NCBI GenBank assembly: GCA_963704545.1
Contig: OY969915.1
Location: 868,001-932,000, forward strand
Length of the DNA stretch: 64,000 nt
Direction of reading: 5' to 3'
Source of the DNA: VRUE01 sp963704545
GTDB lineage: Bacteria; Actinomycetota; Thermoleophilia; Solirubrobacterales; 70-9
Part shown: positions 54,278 to 62,594 of the stretch, piece after piece
How the letters are laid out: the number at the start of each line of letters is the position of its first letter
Numbering within the stretch: position 1 is the stretch's first letter
Translations under genes and position numbers: made by a program
The notes under the pieces: generated by a model
What the model saw: only the letters and a program-made list of their open reading frames with translations
The model's database searches: none
What the model was told of the DNA's origin: nothing

Positions 54278-54345
54278 AGGGCCTTCGGGGGTCCCTCTCC
54301 AGGAACTCCCGCGAAGCGGCCTGGAGAGGGGCCCCCGAAGGCCCT
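54278..54345. repeat. Long hairpin element, family 1, copy c
   Basis: Arms 54278-54303 and 54320-54345 pair over 26 bp with one T-G wobble and flank the loop AACTCCCGCGAAGCGG. Compared with copies a and b, the arm segment CCATCGG/CCGATGG has become CCTTCGG/CCGAAGG, a compensated change. It lies between convergent genes. Confidence 0.85.
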
Positions 54346-54361
54346 CCCCTGCAGCCAGCGC

Positions 54362-55195
54362 CTAAGCGTTCATCAAGTCGAAGGTGTTGTTTAGCAACAC
54401 TCTCCGGCCGCTTTTGAGCGGGGTACCCCTGTGAAGGCCGCGGAAGTCGGCCAGGATCAGCGTCCCGGCCTTGCCGGTGCAGACGACTTCCTCCCAGTCG
54501 TTCTGGTCTTCCAGCGCGCGTATCTCCTGCGGAAAGAAGTGGCCGTAGCGGCCGCTGGTGCCGCCGGCGTCGAACTCGATCTCGTGCCGGGTGCGCCACG
54601 GCCCGTCCTTGTGGGAGCGGCGCAGGAAACGGAAAGGGGCGTTGTCCTCGCCGACGTCGACCAGGTAGAGGAACGCCTTGCAGATCGGGCGCCAGTTGTC
54701 GAAGTGGAAGAGGTCGGCCTGGGCCATCTTCGAGAGGCCGAAGCGGTTCTCGAGCTCGCGGCGGAAGGAGACCACGCGGGGGGAGAGATAGGCCTCCATC
54801 ACGCTGCTGATCGTCGGGTCCTCGAAGAACGGCAGCGTCGCCGGGACCAGCTCGTCGACCTTGCCGATACGGAAGACGATGTCGGGCTGGATCGTGAAGG
54901 TGCGGTCGGCGAGCTCGCCGTCTTTGGCCTTCTGGATCGCCTCGTCGGCGCCGGCGAGCATCGCGGCGACCTGATCGGCGGGCATGTAGTCGGGGACGAT
55001 CGCGATGCCCTCGCGGTCGAGCTCCTCGAGCAGGTCGCGGCGCTGGGTCAGCTCCGGGCGAACTTTGACCCCGCGATAGGCGCGGGCGTGCTGAACCCGG
55101 TGGACGACGCGGCTCTCTTTCAGAGGGCCTTCGCGAACCAGCTTCTTCGCGGCTTTCCGGGTGCGCGTGGGAACGCTTGAGACAGCGCTGAGCAT
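54362..55195 (-). CDS. Phytanoyl-CoA dioxygenase-like Fe(II)/2-oxoglutarate oxygenase
   Basis: A 277-residue soluble protein of the PhyH superfamily. The iron triad is FHFDNWRP (His-x-Asp, about 165) and the distal His in FRGLHRGTP, followed by the R of SGRRVLLNN for 2-oxoglutarate. The N-terminal helices carry LLEELDREGIAIVPDYM, typical of the family. It would hydroxylate a small molecule or sugar. The context suggests modification of a glycan or lipid of the locus, but the substrate is unknown. ATG 55195 is chosen, though the frame stays open upstream; no strong ribosome-binding site is visible. It diverges from the next gene with a gap of 76 bp. Confidence 0.82.
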   Translation of the reverse strand: MLSAVSSVPTRTRKAAKKLVREGPLKESRVVHRVQHARAYRGVKVRPELTQRRDLLEELDREGIAIVPDYMPADQVAAMLAGADEAIQKAKDGELADRTFTIQPDIVFRIGKVDELVPATLPFFEDPTISSVMEAYLSPRVVSFRRELENRFGLSKMAQADLFHFDNWRPICKAFLYLVDVGEDNAPFRFLRRSHKDGPWRTRHEIEFDAGGTSGRYGHFFPQEIRALEDQNDWEEVVCTGKAGTLILADFRGLHRGTPLKSGRRVLLNNTFDLMNA

Positions 55196-55271
55196 CGCCG
55201 GAATCGTAGTCGGTCGAGCCTGGCTCGTTGCGGTTCGGGAAAAACCACCCCGCACTATCATCGAGCTGCCT

Positions 55272-56531
55272 GTGACCCGCCCGCGCATTCTCGTCGCAGC
55301 CACGATCGGCAGAGCGGACCTGCTGGCGATGTTCGCGGGGCTCGCCGAGCGGGCGGACCTGACCTTCGTCGAGTACGAGTCGAATCCCGGCGTGTCCGAG
55401 GAGCTGTACGAGCCCTATGGGCGCCTCACGACCTGGGAGCAGCACGGCTCGGCCCGGGCGCTGCTGCGGGAGGTCAAGCCGGACCTGCTGGCGATGCTGG
55501 CGATCGGCGTCCGCAACCAGCTGGCGCTGCGCCGCGAGGCCCGCCGCCAGGGAATCCGCACGATCCACGTCGAGCACGGCTACCGCCTGCCGATCGCGAC
55601 GCAGCGGCTGCTCAGCGCCGACCGCGACAAGATCGCGCACGCCGGCGGCGCGACCGGCGGACGGCGCTCCTCCCTTGCGACCAACCGCTTCCTCGCCGGC
55701 TCGCTCCTGCGGCTGCCGCCCGGCGAAGCCGCCCGCATCGCCCGCTTCGCCCTGCCCAGCGTCGGCGGCGCCTCGCTGGAGACGCTGAGCGCCGCCGCCG
55801 GGCTGCGCCGGCCCGACCGCTACGTCTCCTTCTCGCCGGAGTGCTTCGCCTTCCACCGCGAGCTCGATCTGGTGCCCGCCGAGCTCGCCGAGAGCACGGT
55901 GTTCACCGGCATCCCACAGTTCGACTGCTTCCGCGCCGGGCCGGGCGAGAACGAGCCCGATGCCGGCACGGTCGTCCTGGTCGACCACCAGCTACACAAC
56001 ACCGGCTTCATGGGCTGGGACCCCGAGCACCACCGTCGCTGGGTCGAGGGAATCCACGCCGCCGTGGTGTCGAGCGGGCGCCGAGTCGCGGTCAAGGCCC
56101 ACCCGGGCGAGCGCTCCTCCCCCTGGGCCGAGTACACCGACGGCAGCGTCGAGCTCGTGCCCAGCATCGAGGAGCTGGAGCAGCGGGCGCGGGCGGCCCG
56201 GGTCGCGCTCGGCATCATGTCGACGTTGCAGCTGCCGCTGGCCGGACTCGACCACATCGCGACGATCACGGTCGAGGTCCACCCGCGACCCAACCAGGTG
56301 CTCTCCAGTCGCCTGGTCGAGGCGGGCGTCGCGCACCCGGTCGCCTCCTTCGAGGAGCTTCGCGGCGCCCTCGACGACGTCCCCGGCCTGCACCGGCGCC
56401 AGCTCCCGCACAAGGCGGCGTTCGTCGAGCGGTTCCTGCACCGGCTGGACGGCCGCGCCGGGGAACGACTGACCGAGGCGCTGCTGGCGGAGGCCGGCGT
56501 CGGCGCGGCGACCGCCGTGGGCGTCAGGTGA
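55272..56531 (+). CDS. GT-B-type glycosyltransferase / polysialyltransferase-like protein
   Basis: A 419-residue protein with no signal peptide. N-terminal domain: ILVAATIGRADLLAMFAGLA, then TIHVEHGYRLPIA. C-terminal domain: VVLVDHQLHNTGFMGWDP, RVAVKAHPGERSS, VELVPSIEELEQRARAARVALGIMSTLQLPLAGL and TVEVHPRPN. The KAHPGE...VP...E pattern with a following S-T-L resembles the HP and S motifs of capsule polymerases and polysialyltransferases, but the match is distant. Transfer of a CMP-activated nonulosonate is a reasonable guess from context. GTG 55272 is chosen. It overlaps the aldo/keto reductase by 4 nt. Confidence 0.55.
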   Translation: MTRPRILVAATIGRADLLAMFAGLAERADLTFVEYESNPGVSEELYEPYGRLTTWEQHGSARALLREVKPDLLAMLAIGVRNQLALRREARRQGIRTIHVEHGYRLPIATQRLLSADRDKIAHAGGATGGRRSSLATNRFLAGSLLRLPPGEAARIARFALPSVGGASLETLSAAAGLRRPDRYVSFSPECFAFHRELDLVPAELAESTVFTGIPQFDCFRAGPGENEPDAGTVVLVDHQLHNTGFMGWDPEHHRRWVEGIHAAVVSSGRRVAVKAHPGERSSPWAEYTDGSVELVPSIEELEQRARAARVALGIMSTLQLPLAGLDHIATITVEVHPRPNQVLSSRLVEAGVAHPVASFEELRGALDDVPGLHRRQLPHKAAFVERFLHRLDGRAGERLTEALLAEAGVGAATAVGVR

Positions 56532-57415
56532 GCGAGCTCGGGCTGGGGACGGCCCAGCTGGGCCTCCCCTACGGCGTCTCCAACCACAGTGGGCAGCCGT
56601 CCGAAGACGAGGCGGTGGCGATCCTGGCGAGCGCGCTCAACAGCGGCATCCGGACGATCGACACCGCGCCGGCGTACGGCGAGTCGGAGGAGCTGCTCGG
56701 TCGCCTGCTCCCCGCCGCCGCCGCCGTCCGCATCGTCACCAAGACCGCCCCGCTGTCGGGCGGCGAGGTGAGCGAGGACGACTGCGACGCGGTCCGGCGG
56801 TCGGCCGAGCGCTCGCTGGAGCGGCTTCGACGGGACCGCCTCGACGCGCTGCTGGTCCACCACGGCTCCGACCTCGCCCTGCCGGGAGGCGAGCGTCTTG
56901 CCGGCACCCTCGTCGAGCTGCGCGACTCCGGGGTCGTGCAACGGCTCGGCGCCAGCGTCTACGACCGCGCCGAGCTCGACGCCGCCCGCGAGCGCCTGCC
57001 GCTCGACCTGGTGCAGCTGCCGCTCAACGCCTTCGACCAGCGCTTCCTCCGCGACGGCACGCTGGAGGAGCTGCACCGCGACGGAATCGAGATCCACGTC
57101 CGCTCGTCCTTCCTCCAGGGCCTGCTGCTGATGGACCCCGAGCAGCTCCCGGCGCACCTGGCGGCCGCGAAGCAGCCCCTGCACCGGTTCCACGAGGAGC
57201 GCCTGCGGGCGGGCCTCGGGCCGATCGAGGCCGCGCTCGGATTCGTCGACGGCACTCCCGGCGTCGACGTGGCCCTGGTCGGCACCAACTCCGTCGCCGA
57301 GCTGGAGCAGTGCGTGACGGCCCTGCGCGGCCGCCCCGGCCCCGGCATGGACTACGCCCCCCTGGCCGTCGACGATCCCGACCTCATCGACCCCCGCCGG
57401 TGGGCAGCCCCATGA
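56528..57415 (+). CDS. Aldo/keto reductase
   Basis: A 295-residue TIM-barrel NADPH oxidoreductase. The catalytic tetrad is visible: Asp in TIDTAPAYG, Tyr in AYGESEELLG, Lys in IVTKTAPLS and His in LLVHHGSDL. The NADPH-binding end motif is VALVGTNSVAELEQC. In nonulosonate-type clusters such enzymes reduce keto-sugars. GTG 56528 overlaps the upstream stop (GTGA), so the pair is translated together. Hairpin 2b follows ten bases after the stop. Confidence 0.88.
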   Translation: MSELGLGTAQLGLPYGVSNHSGQPSEDEAVAILASALNSGIRTIDTAPAYGESEELLGRLLPAAAAVRIVTKTAPLSGGEVSEDDCDAVRRSAERSLERLRRDRLDALLVHHGSDLALPGGERLAGTLVELRDSGVVQRLGASVYDRAELDAARERLPLDLVQLPLNAFDQRFLRDGTLEELHRDGIEIHVRSSFLQGLLLMDPEQLPAHLAAAKQPLHRFHEERLRAGLGPIEAALGFVDGTPGVDVALVGTNSVAELEQCVTALRGRPGPGMDYAPLAVDDPDLIDPRRWAAP

Positions 57416-57424
57416 GGCGAACGA

Positions 57425-57474
57425 GCTTCCGGTGCGCCTTATCCTCGATATACGAGGATAAGGCGCACCGGAGC
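57425..57474. repeat. Hairpin element, family 2, copy b
   Basis: Perfect 20-bp arms (57428-57447 and 57453-57472) flank ATATA. The outer TTCCGGTGCGCC arm is shared with the copy at 46875-46924, while the inner stem differs in both strands. It lies between co-directional genes, after the aldo/keto reductase. Confidence 0.8.
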
Positions 57475-57485
57475 GAGGTGGGGCT

Positions 57486-58388
57486 GTGAGCGAGCTGCGG
57501 CTGGGGCTGCTCGGGATCAGCGAGGGGAACGGCCACCCCTACTCCTGGGCGGCGATCGTCAACGGCTACGACGAGGGGGAGATGGCGCGCTGCCCGTTCC
57601 CGGCGATCCCCCGCTACCTCGCAGAGCACCGCTTCCCCGAGGAGGCGATCGGCGGCGCCCGGGTCACGCACCTGTGGACGCAGGACCCCACCGCCTCTCG
57701 GCAGATCGCCGCCACCTCCCTGATCGAGAACATCGTCACCAACCCCGAGGAGATGCTCGGCGGGGTGGACGCCGTGCTCCTAGCCCGCGACGACGCCGAG
57801 CGCCACGCCGAGCTCGCCGGGCCCTTCCTCGACGCCGGGCTTCCGGTCTACGTCGACAAGCCGCTGGCGACGAGCGTCTCCGCCGCGCGCGCTCTCTTCG
57901 CCCGTCAGGCCTCGCCAGGGCAGCTCTTCACCTGCTCAGCGCTGCGCTACGCGGCCGAGCTGCGCCTTGACCGGGCCTCGGCGGAGGCGATCGGCCCGCT
58001 CCGCCAGGTGCTCGCCAGCTGCCCGAAGCGCTGGAGCCGCTACGCCGTGCACCTGATCGAGCCGGCTCTGGCGCTGGTCGGCGAGCCTTCCCCGATCGCC
58101 TCGCACAGCGCCCACTCGTCTGAGGGCGCAACCCGTCTGCACGTCGAGTGGGAGTCGGGAGTGCAAGCCGAGTTCGCGACGCTGGGCGAGGTCGAGGCCC
58201 CGATCGAGCTCCGGGTGGTCGGCGAGACAGGCGAGCGGACGCTCACTTTCGTGGACTCCTTCACGGCCTTCAAGACGGCCCTCGAGCGCTTCGTCGCAGT
58301 CGCCCGTGGCGAAGCCGAGCCGGTCCCCGAGCCCGAAGTGCTGCGGGTAGTCGAGTTGATCGAGCTCGGGATGATCTCCGCGGTGTAA
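57486..58388 (+). CDS. Gfo/Idh/MocA-family oxidoreductase (first)
   Basis: A 300-residue NAD(P)-dependent sugar oxidoreductase. The N-terminal Rossmann strand is LRLGLLGISEGNGHPYSW, a divergent form of the usual GxGxxG. The family motif EKP appears as YVDKPLA (about 118). The C-terminal alpha/beta domain includes a strand-rich stretch ending VAVARGEAEPVPEPEVLRVVEL. It probably oxidises or reduces a sugar intermediate of the second nonulosonate-like set. GTG start. Its stop codon lies inside the 44-nt repeat copy B. Confidence 0.82.
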   Translation: MSELRLGLLGISEGNGHPYSWAAIVNGYDEGEMARCPFPAIPRYLAEHRFPEEAIGGARVTHLWTQDPTASRQIAATSLIENIVTNPEEMLGGVDAVLLARDDAERHAELAGPFLDAGLPVYVDKPLATSVSAARALFARQASPGQLFTCSALRYAAELRLDRASAEAIGPLRQVLASCPKRWSRYAVHLIEPALALVGEPSPIASHSAHSSEGATRLHVEWESGVQAEFATLGEVEAPIELRVVGETGERTLTFVDSFTAFKTALERFVAVARGEAEPVPEPEVLRVVELIELGMISAV

Positions 58389-58426
58389 CGCGTTACGGCT
58401 CTGTGGGAGCCGTAAAACGTTGCACC
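58383..58426. repeat. 44-nt palindromic element, family 3, copy B
   Basis: It starts GTGTAACGCG and ends AAAACGTTGCACC. The internal CGGCTC is followed here by a well-paired GAGCCG, giving a strong hairpin. It contains the TAA stop of the preceding oxidoreductase. Confidence 0.8.
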
Positions 58427-58481
58427 TGAACCCGTCCGATGCGACTCATGGGCCGGCGGCGCCGCTAGGCTTCGCCGCTCG

Positions 58482-59414
58482 ATGTCCGCGGTCACGAGCA
58501 GCCCTCTGTCGGGCATTCGGGCGCTGGTGGTGGGGCTCGGATCGATCGGCGCCACCCACGCTCGCGTGCTCGAGGGGCTCGGCGCCACGGTCGAGGCGGT
58601 CTCCAGGAGGGAGAGCGCCGAGGGGACGACGACGCACGCCTCGATCGAGGCGGCCCTGGCGGGCGATGGCTTCGACTACTGCGTGGTCGCGTCGGCGACC
58701 AGCGACCACGCCGCCGACGTGGCGGCCCTGGCCGGGGCGGGGTTCGCCGGCTCGCTTCTGGTCGAGAAGCCGGTCGCGCTGCGGTCGGGCGAGCTCTCCT
58801 CCGAGCTTCCCTTCGAGCGGGTCGGCGTCGGCTACAACCTCCGTTTCCACCCCGCCGTCGGCTGGCTCCGGCGGCAGCTGGAGGGGCAAGCCGCCTTGGT
58901 CGTCGACGTCGCCGCGCAGAGCTTCCTTCCCGAGTGGCGTCCCGGGCGCGACCACCGCGAAACGGCCTCGGGCTCGCGGGCCCGCGGCGGCGGCGTGCTG
59001 CGCGACCTCTCGCACGAGCTCGACCTGATGCTCTGGCTCTTCGGCGAGCCGCAACGGGCGATGGCGCTGGGGGGCAACCTCGGCGACCTGGGGATCGACG
59101 CCGAGACCGCAGCCTGCGCCGTGCTCGGGCTGGAGCGGGCCCCGATCGCGACGCTGCGGCTCAGCTACCTCGACCGGCTGCCCGAGCGCAGGGTCCGGGT
59201 GACGACCGCGTCGGATACCCTCGAAGCCGACCTGCTCAGCGGCGAGTGCAGATCGTCGAACGCGGGGGAACGGTACGAGATTGACTGGACCAAGACCTAT
59301 GCCGACCTCCACCTGGCGATGCTTGGGCCGGATCCGGCTGTGGTCTGCACCCTCGGCGAAGGCCTGAGAGTGGTCTCCTGCATCGAGGAGCTGGAGGGTT
59401 CGTGGGCCGGCTGA
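58482..59414 (+). CDS. Gfo/Idh/MocA-family oxidoreductase (second)
   Basis: A 310-residue NAD-dependent oxidoreductase. The Rossmann motif is ALVVGLGSIGATHARVL, and the conserved LLVEKPVAL (about 92) carries the EKP lysine. YNLRFHPAVGWLR and GGGVLRDLSHELDLMLWLFG supply the usual catalytic His region (Gfo/Idh HELD). It is more canonical than its neighbour at 57486. It overlaps the synthase gene by 13 nt and is translationally coupled to it, consistent with preparing the sugar acceptor for that synthase. Confidence 0.88.
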   Translation: MSAVTSSPLSGIRALVVGLGSIGATHARVLEGLGATVEAVSRRESAEGTTTHASIEAALAGDGFDYCVVASATSDHAADVAALAGAGFAGSLLVEKPVALRSGELSSELPFERVGVGYNLRFHPAVGWLRRQLEGQAALVVDVAAQSFLPEWRPGRDHRETASGSRARGGGVLRDLSHELDLMLWLFGEPQRAMALGGNLGDLGIDAETAACAVLGLERAPIATLRLSYLDRLPERRVRVTTASDTLEADLLSGECRSSNAGERYEIDWTKTYADLHLAMLGPDPAVVCTLGEGLRVVSCIEELEGSWAG

Positions 59415-60400
59415 GGATCGTCGCCGAGGCGGCCGAGGGCTACGCCGCCGACTGGGACAAGGAGCTCGCCCTGGTCGAGCTGGCCGCCCGCGCGGGGGCC
59501 GGCGCGATCAAGTTCCAGCTGCTTCACCCCGACGAGCTGCTCGTGCCGGCCCACCCGCTCTACGGGCTCGTCGGCGACCTGCAGCTGCCGCCCGAGCGCT
59601 GGCGCGCGGTCGCCGAGCGGGCGCGGGAGATGGAGATCGAGCTGCTGCTGGACGTCTTCGGCCGGCACGGGCTCGAGCTGGCCGAGGAGCTCGGGGTCGC
59701 CGCGGTCAAGGTCCACAGCAGCGACATGCTCAACGAGGCCCTGCTGCGCGAGGTCGCCGCCTCCGCCGTCCCCGAGGTCCTGGTCTCGGCGGGCGGCACG
59801 AGCGTCGAGGAGGTGGGCCGGGCGGTCGAGCTGCTCGGCGGCAAGCCTGTCACCGTCGTGCTCGGTTTCCAGGCCTACCCGACGCCGCTCGCCGAGAACC
59901 GGCTGCGGCGGGTGAGCCTGCTGCGCGAGGCGCTCCCCGGCGTCGCCCTCGGCTTCGCCGACCACACCGGCAAGGACGAGGACGCGGCGACGTGGCTGCC
60001 GGCGCTGGCGATCGCGCTCGGGGCGACCTACGTCGAGAAGCACATCACCGTCGCCCACGTGCTGCGCGATCCCGACCACGAGTCGGCGCTGGCGCCGGAC
60101 CGCTTCGCCCAGTTCGTCGAGAGCATGTACCTGGCCGAGGCGGCGCTGGGTGAGCCCGCGAGTGCGGACGAGACGGGGGAGGCGGAGCAGGCCTACCGGC
60201 TGAAGATGAAGAAGCACGTCGTCGCCGCCCGCGACCTCCCGGCGGGCACCGAACTGGGGGCTGCCGACCTGGCCCTGAAGCGCGTCCCCGATCCTCCCGC
60301 CGACGTCCTCTTCCGGCTCGCCGACGCCGAGGGCGCGGTCCTCGCGTCGCCGCTTGCCGCGGACGCGCCGCTGACCCGCGGCGCCCTCAAAACCTCATGA
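59402..60400 (+). CDS. Second NeuB-family nonulosonate synthase with SAF domain
   Basis: A 332-residue NeuB-family protein, distinct from PseI at 50743. The barrel opens RIVAEAAEGYAADWDKELAL, with AGAIKFQLLHPDEL, AAVKVHSSDMLNE, PEVLVSAGGTSVEE, VALGFADHTGKDEDA and YVEKHITVAHVLRDPDHESA. The C-terminal SAF domain starts at VVAARDLPAGTELGAADL. Two features depart from PseI/NeuB/LegI: the EAG(A)NH motif is EAAEGY, and the LSDHT segment is FADHT. The acceptor sugar may differ. GTG 59402 overlaps the preceding gene. It lies directly before an SpsF-like cytidylyltransferase. Confidence 0.85.
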   Translation: MGRLRIVAEAAEGYAADWDKELALVELAARAGAGAIKFQLLHPDELLVPAHPLYGLVGDLQLPPERWRAVAERAREMEIELLLDVFGRHGLELAEELGVAAVKVHSSDMLNEALLREVAASAVPEVLVSAGGTSVEEVGRAVELLGGKPVTVVLGFQAYPTPLAENRLRRVSLLREALPGVALGFADHTGKDEDAATWLPALAIALGATYVEKHITVAHVLRDPDHESALAPDRFAQFVESMYLAEAALGEPASADETGEAEQAYRLKMKKHVVAARDLPAGTELGAADLALKRVPDPPADVLFRLADAEGAVLASPLAADAPLTRGALKTS

Positions 60401-61161
60401 GCCGCAAGCTGATCGCCGGCCTTGCCTGCCGCCTCACCGGCACCCGGCTCTACGGCAAGCCGCTGCAGAACCTCGCGCCCGACGTGACGATCCTGGCCCA
60501 GATCGTCGCCTGCATCCGGGCGGCCCCGGTGCCTGCCGAGGTCGTGCTGGCGATCGCCGAGTCCGAGGAGAACGCCGCCCTGCGCCTCGCGGCCGGGGAG
60601 CTGGAGGCGCCCTATGTGCTCGGCGACGAGAAGGACGTGCTCGGGCGCCTGATCGCCGCCGCCGAGGCCCACGACGCGACCGATCTCCTGCGCAAGACCA
60701 CCGAGTCCCCCTTCTTCGAGCTCGACGGCATGGAGCTGGCCTGGGAACGGCACGTCGCCAACGAAAACGACATCACGATCGTCGACCACGTGCCGCTGGG
60801 GACGGCGGTGGAGATCTACACGGCCGACGCCCTGCGGCGCTCCCACGCCGAGGGCCTCGACGAGGACCGCAGCGAGCTCGTCTCCAACTACGGACGCTAC
60901 AACCAGCGTCTCTTCAAGGTCGAGATCGTCGAGCCCCCGCCCGCCTGCCGCCGCACCGACCTCCGTCTCACCGTCGACTACCCCGAGGACCTGATCCTCT
61001 GCCGCGCCGTCTACGAGGAGCTGGGCGCGAGCGCCCCGCTCTTCCCCCTGGCCGAGATCGTCGCCTTCCTCGACCGGCGCCCGGACCTGACGCAGCTCGT
61101 CGCCAGGTTCGTCCACGACGCCCCGATCTGGGACGGAGCGCCGCAGCGGGCAGCAGGGTGA
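60397..61161 (+). CDS. SpsF-like cytidylyltransferase family protein
   Basis: A 254-residue protein with the CMP-NeuA/KdsB/SpsF fold. The N-terminus LIAGLACRLTGTRLYGKPLQNL matches the nucleotide-binding pattern AR..STRL.GK.L, with conservative changes. VVLAIAESEENAALRLAAG, VLGDEKDVLGRLIAAA and LLRKTTESPFFELDGME follow the family. DLRLTVDYPEDLILCRAVYEEL is the typical SpsF ending. It could activate the product of the adjacent NeuB-like synthase, and perhaps that of PseI, as no other cytidylyltransferase lies in the window. It overlaps both neighbours by 4 nt (ATGA and GTGA). Confidence 0.83.
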   Translation: MSRKLIAGLACRLTGTRLYGKPLQNLAPDVTILAQIVACIRAAPVPAEVVLAIAESEENAALRLAAGELEAPYVLGDEKDVLGRLIAAAEAHDATDLLRKTTESPFFELDGMELAWERHVANENDITIVDHVPLGTAVEIYTADALRRSHAEGLDEDRSELVSNYGRYNQRLFKVEIVEPPPACRRTDLRLTVDYPEDLILCRAVYEELGASAPLFPLAEIVAFLDRRPDLTQLVARFVHDAPIWDGAPQRAAG

Positions 61162-62594
61162 GCGCGACCTCCAGCGGCACCGGGCAGGGCAGGCACCTGC
61201 TCGGCAAGGGCTCGATCTACACCCTGGGCTCGGTCCTGCAGCTCTCGGGGTCCGCGCTCGCGATCCCGATCGTCACCCGGCTGCTCGACCCGGCCGAGTA
61301 CGGGACGGTGGCGCTGGCGCTGACGATCCAGCTCTTCGTCACCACGCTCTCGGCGCTCGGCGTGCCCGCCGCCCTGACCAGGACCTACTTCGAGACCGAG
61401 GGCGAAGACGGCAGGTCGACGGCCCGGGAGCTGATCGTGAGCACCGCGGTGCTCGGCCTCGGCGGGACCGCGCTGGGGCTGCTGACCGCGCTGGTCTGGG
61501 CGCCGCTGCTGGTCCCCGACGAACCGGTCGCGGTGATGCTGGGCATCGCGATCGCCCTGCCGGGGGCGGTGATCACCGCCTCGCTGGCCCTGATCCGGGT
61601 CCAGGAACGGCCGGTCCAGTTCATCTGCATCACCCTCGTCGCCAACTTCGGCGCCCAGATCCTCGGGATCGTCGGCCTCCTGGTCGACCGCAGCCCGGTC
61701 GCCTACCTGCTCGGGTACGGGAGCGCGATGGCGATCGCGGCGCTGGGCGCGGCGACCTTCACCGGCGCGGTCAGGACGCGGCCGGCGCCCCGTCCCGCCC
61801 TGCGCGGCGCGATCGCCTACGGGCTGCCGACCGTCCCGCACACCCTCTCGGTCTTCGTCCTCGCGCTCGGCGACCGGGTGGTGATCCAGATCGTCTCCGG
61901 GCTCAGCGCCGTCGGCCAGTACCAGCTGGCATACGCGGTCGGCGGGCTGGGGATGAACTTCCTCTCCTCGCTGCAGAACGCCTGGGTGCCGATCACCTTC
62001 GGCGCCGAGGAGCACCTGCGCTGGCGCTCGCTGGCGGAGACCGCGGCGCTGGTGACGCGGCTGGCCGCCCTCACCTGTGGCGTGATCGCGCTGCTGGCGC
62101 GGCCGTTGCTCTCGATCGTGGCGCCTTCGGACTACGACCCCGGCTTCCTCGCCGAGATCACCGCCGTCCTCGCCCTCTCGACCCTGCCCTGGGCCACCTA
62201 CCTGCCGCGCAGCCAGGTGCTCTTCTGGACCAAGCACACCAAGCCGCTGGCCTGGATCACCCCGGCGGCGGCGGTCATCAACCTGGCGCTGGTGGCGCTG
62301 CTGCTGCCCCCCTTCGGCCTGGTCGGCGCGGCCGCGGCGACGGTGCTGGCGATCGGCTTCGAGGCCGTCGCGATGGACGTCGCGGCGTCCCGGGTGGCGG
62401 ACGTGCCCTGGCGCTGGTCCTCGGAGGCCGCCCACTACGGACTCGGGATCGCCCTCGTCGCCCTCGCCCTCGCCCTGCCCGGCAACTTCGCCGGCGACGC
62501 GGTCCGTGTCGCCCTCGCCTGTCTCACCGGCCTCGCCCTGCTCGCCGTCGTCTTCCGCGAGGTTCGCCCGCGCCGCGCCGCTCGCCCCACTTAG
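61158..62594 (+). CDS. Wzx-type oligosaccharide flippase
   Basis: A 478-residue MOP/polysaccharide-transporter protein with about 12-14 membrane helices. The N-terminus GKGSIYTLGSVLQLSGSAL, then PIVTRLLDPAEYGTVAL, is the classical opening of this family (PST/RfbX). IAYGLPTVPHTLSVFVL and LGDRVVIQIVSGLSAVGQYQLAYAV mark the middle repeat. It would flip the undecaprenyl-linked glycan made by the locus. GTG 61158 overlaps the preceding stop (GTGA). The TAG stop overlaps the first base of 44-nt element copy C. It ends the plus-strand operon. Confidence 0.9.
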   Translation: MSATSSGTGQGRHLLGKGSIYTLGSVLQLSGSALAIPIVTRLLDPAEYGTVALALTIQLFVTTLSALGVPAALTRTYFETEGEDGRSTARELIVSTAVLGLGGTALGLLTALVWAPLLVPDEPVAVMLGIAIALPGAVITASLALIRVQERPVQFICITLVANFGAQILGIVGLLVDRSPVAYLLGYGSAMAIAALGAATFTGAVRTRPAPRPALRGAIAYGLPTVPHTLSVFVLALGDRVVIQIVSGLSAVGQYQLAYAVGGLGMNFLSSLQNAWVPITFGAEEHLRWRSLAETAALVTRLAALTCGVIALLARPLLSIVAPSDYDPGFLAEITAVLALSTLPWATYLPRSQVLFWTKHTKPLAWITPAAAVINLALVALLLPPFGLVGAAAATVLAIGFEAVAMDVAASRVADVPWRWSSEAAHYGLGIALVALALALPGNFAGDAVRVALACLTGLALLAVVFREVRPRRAARPT

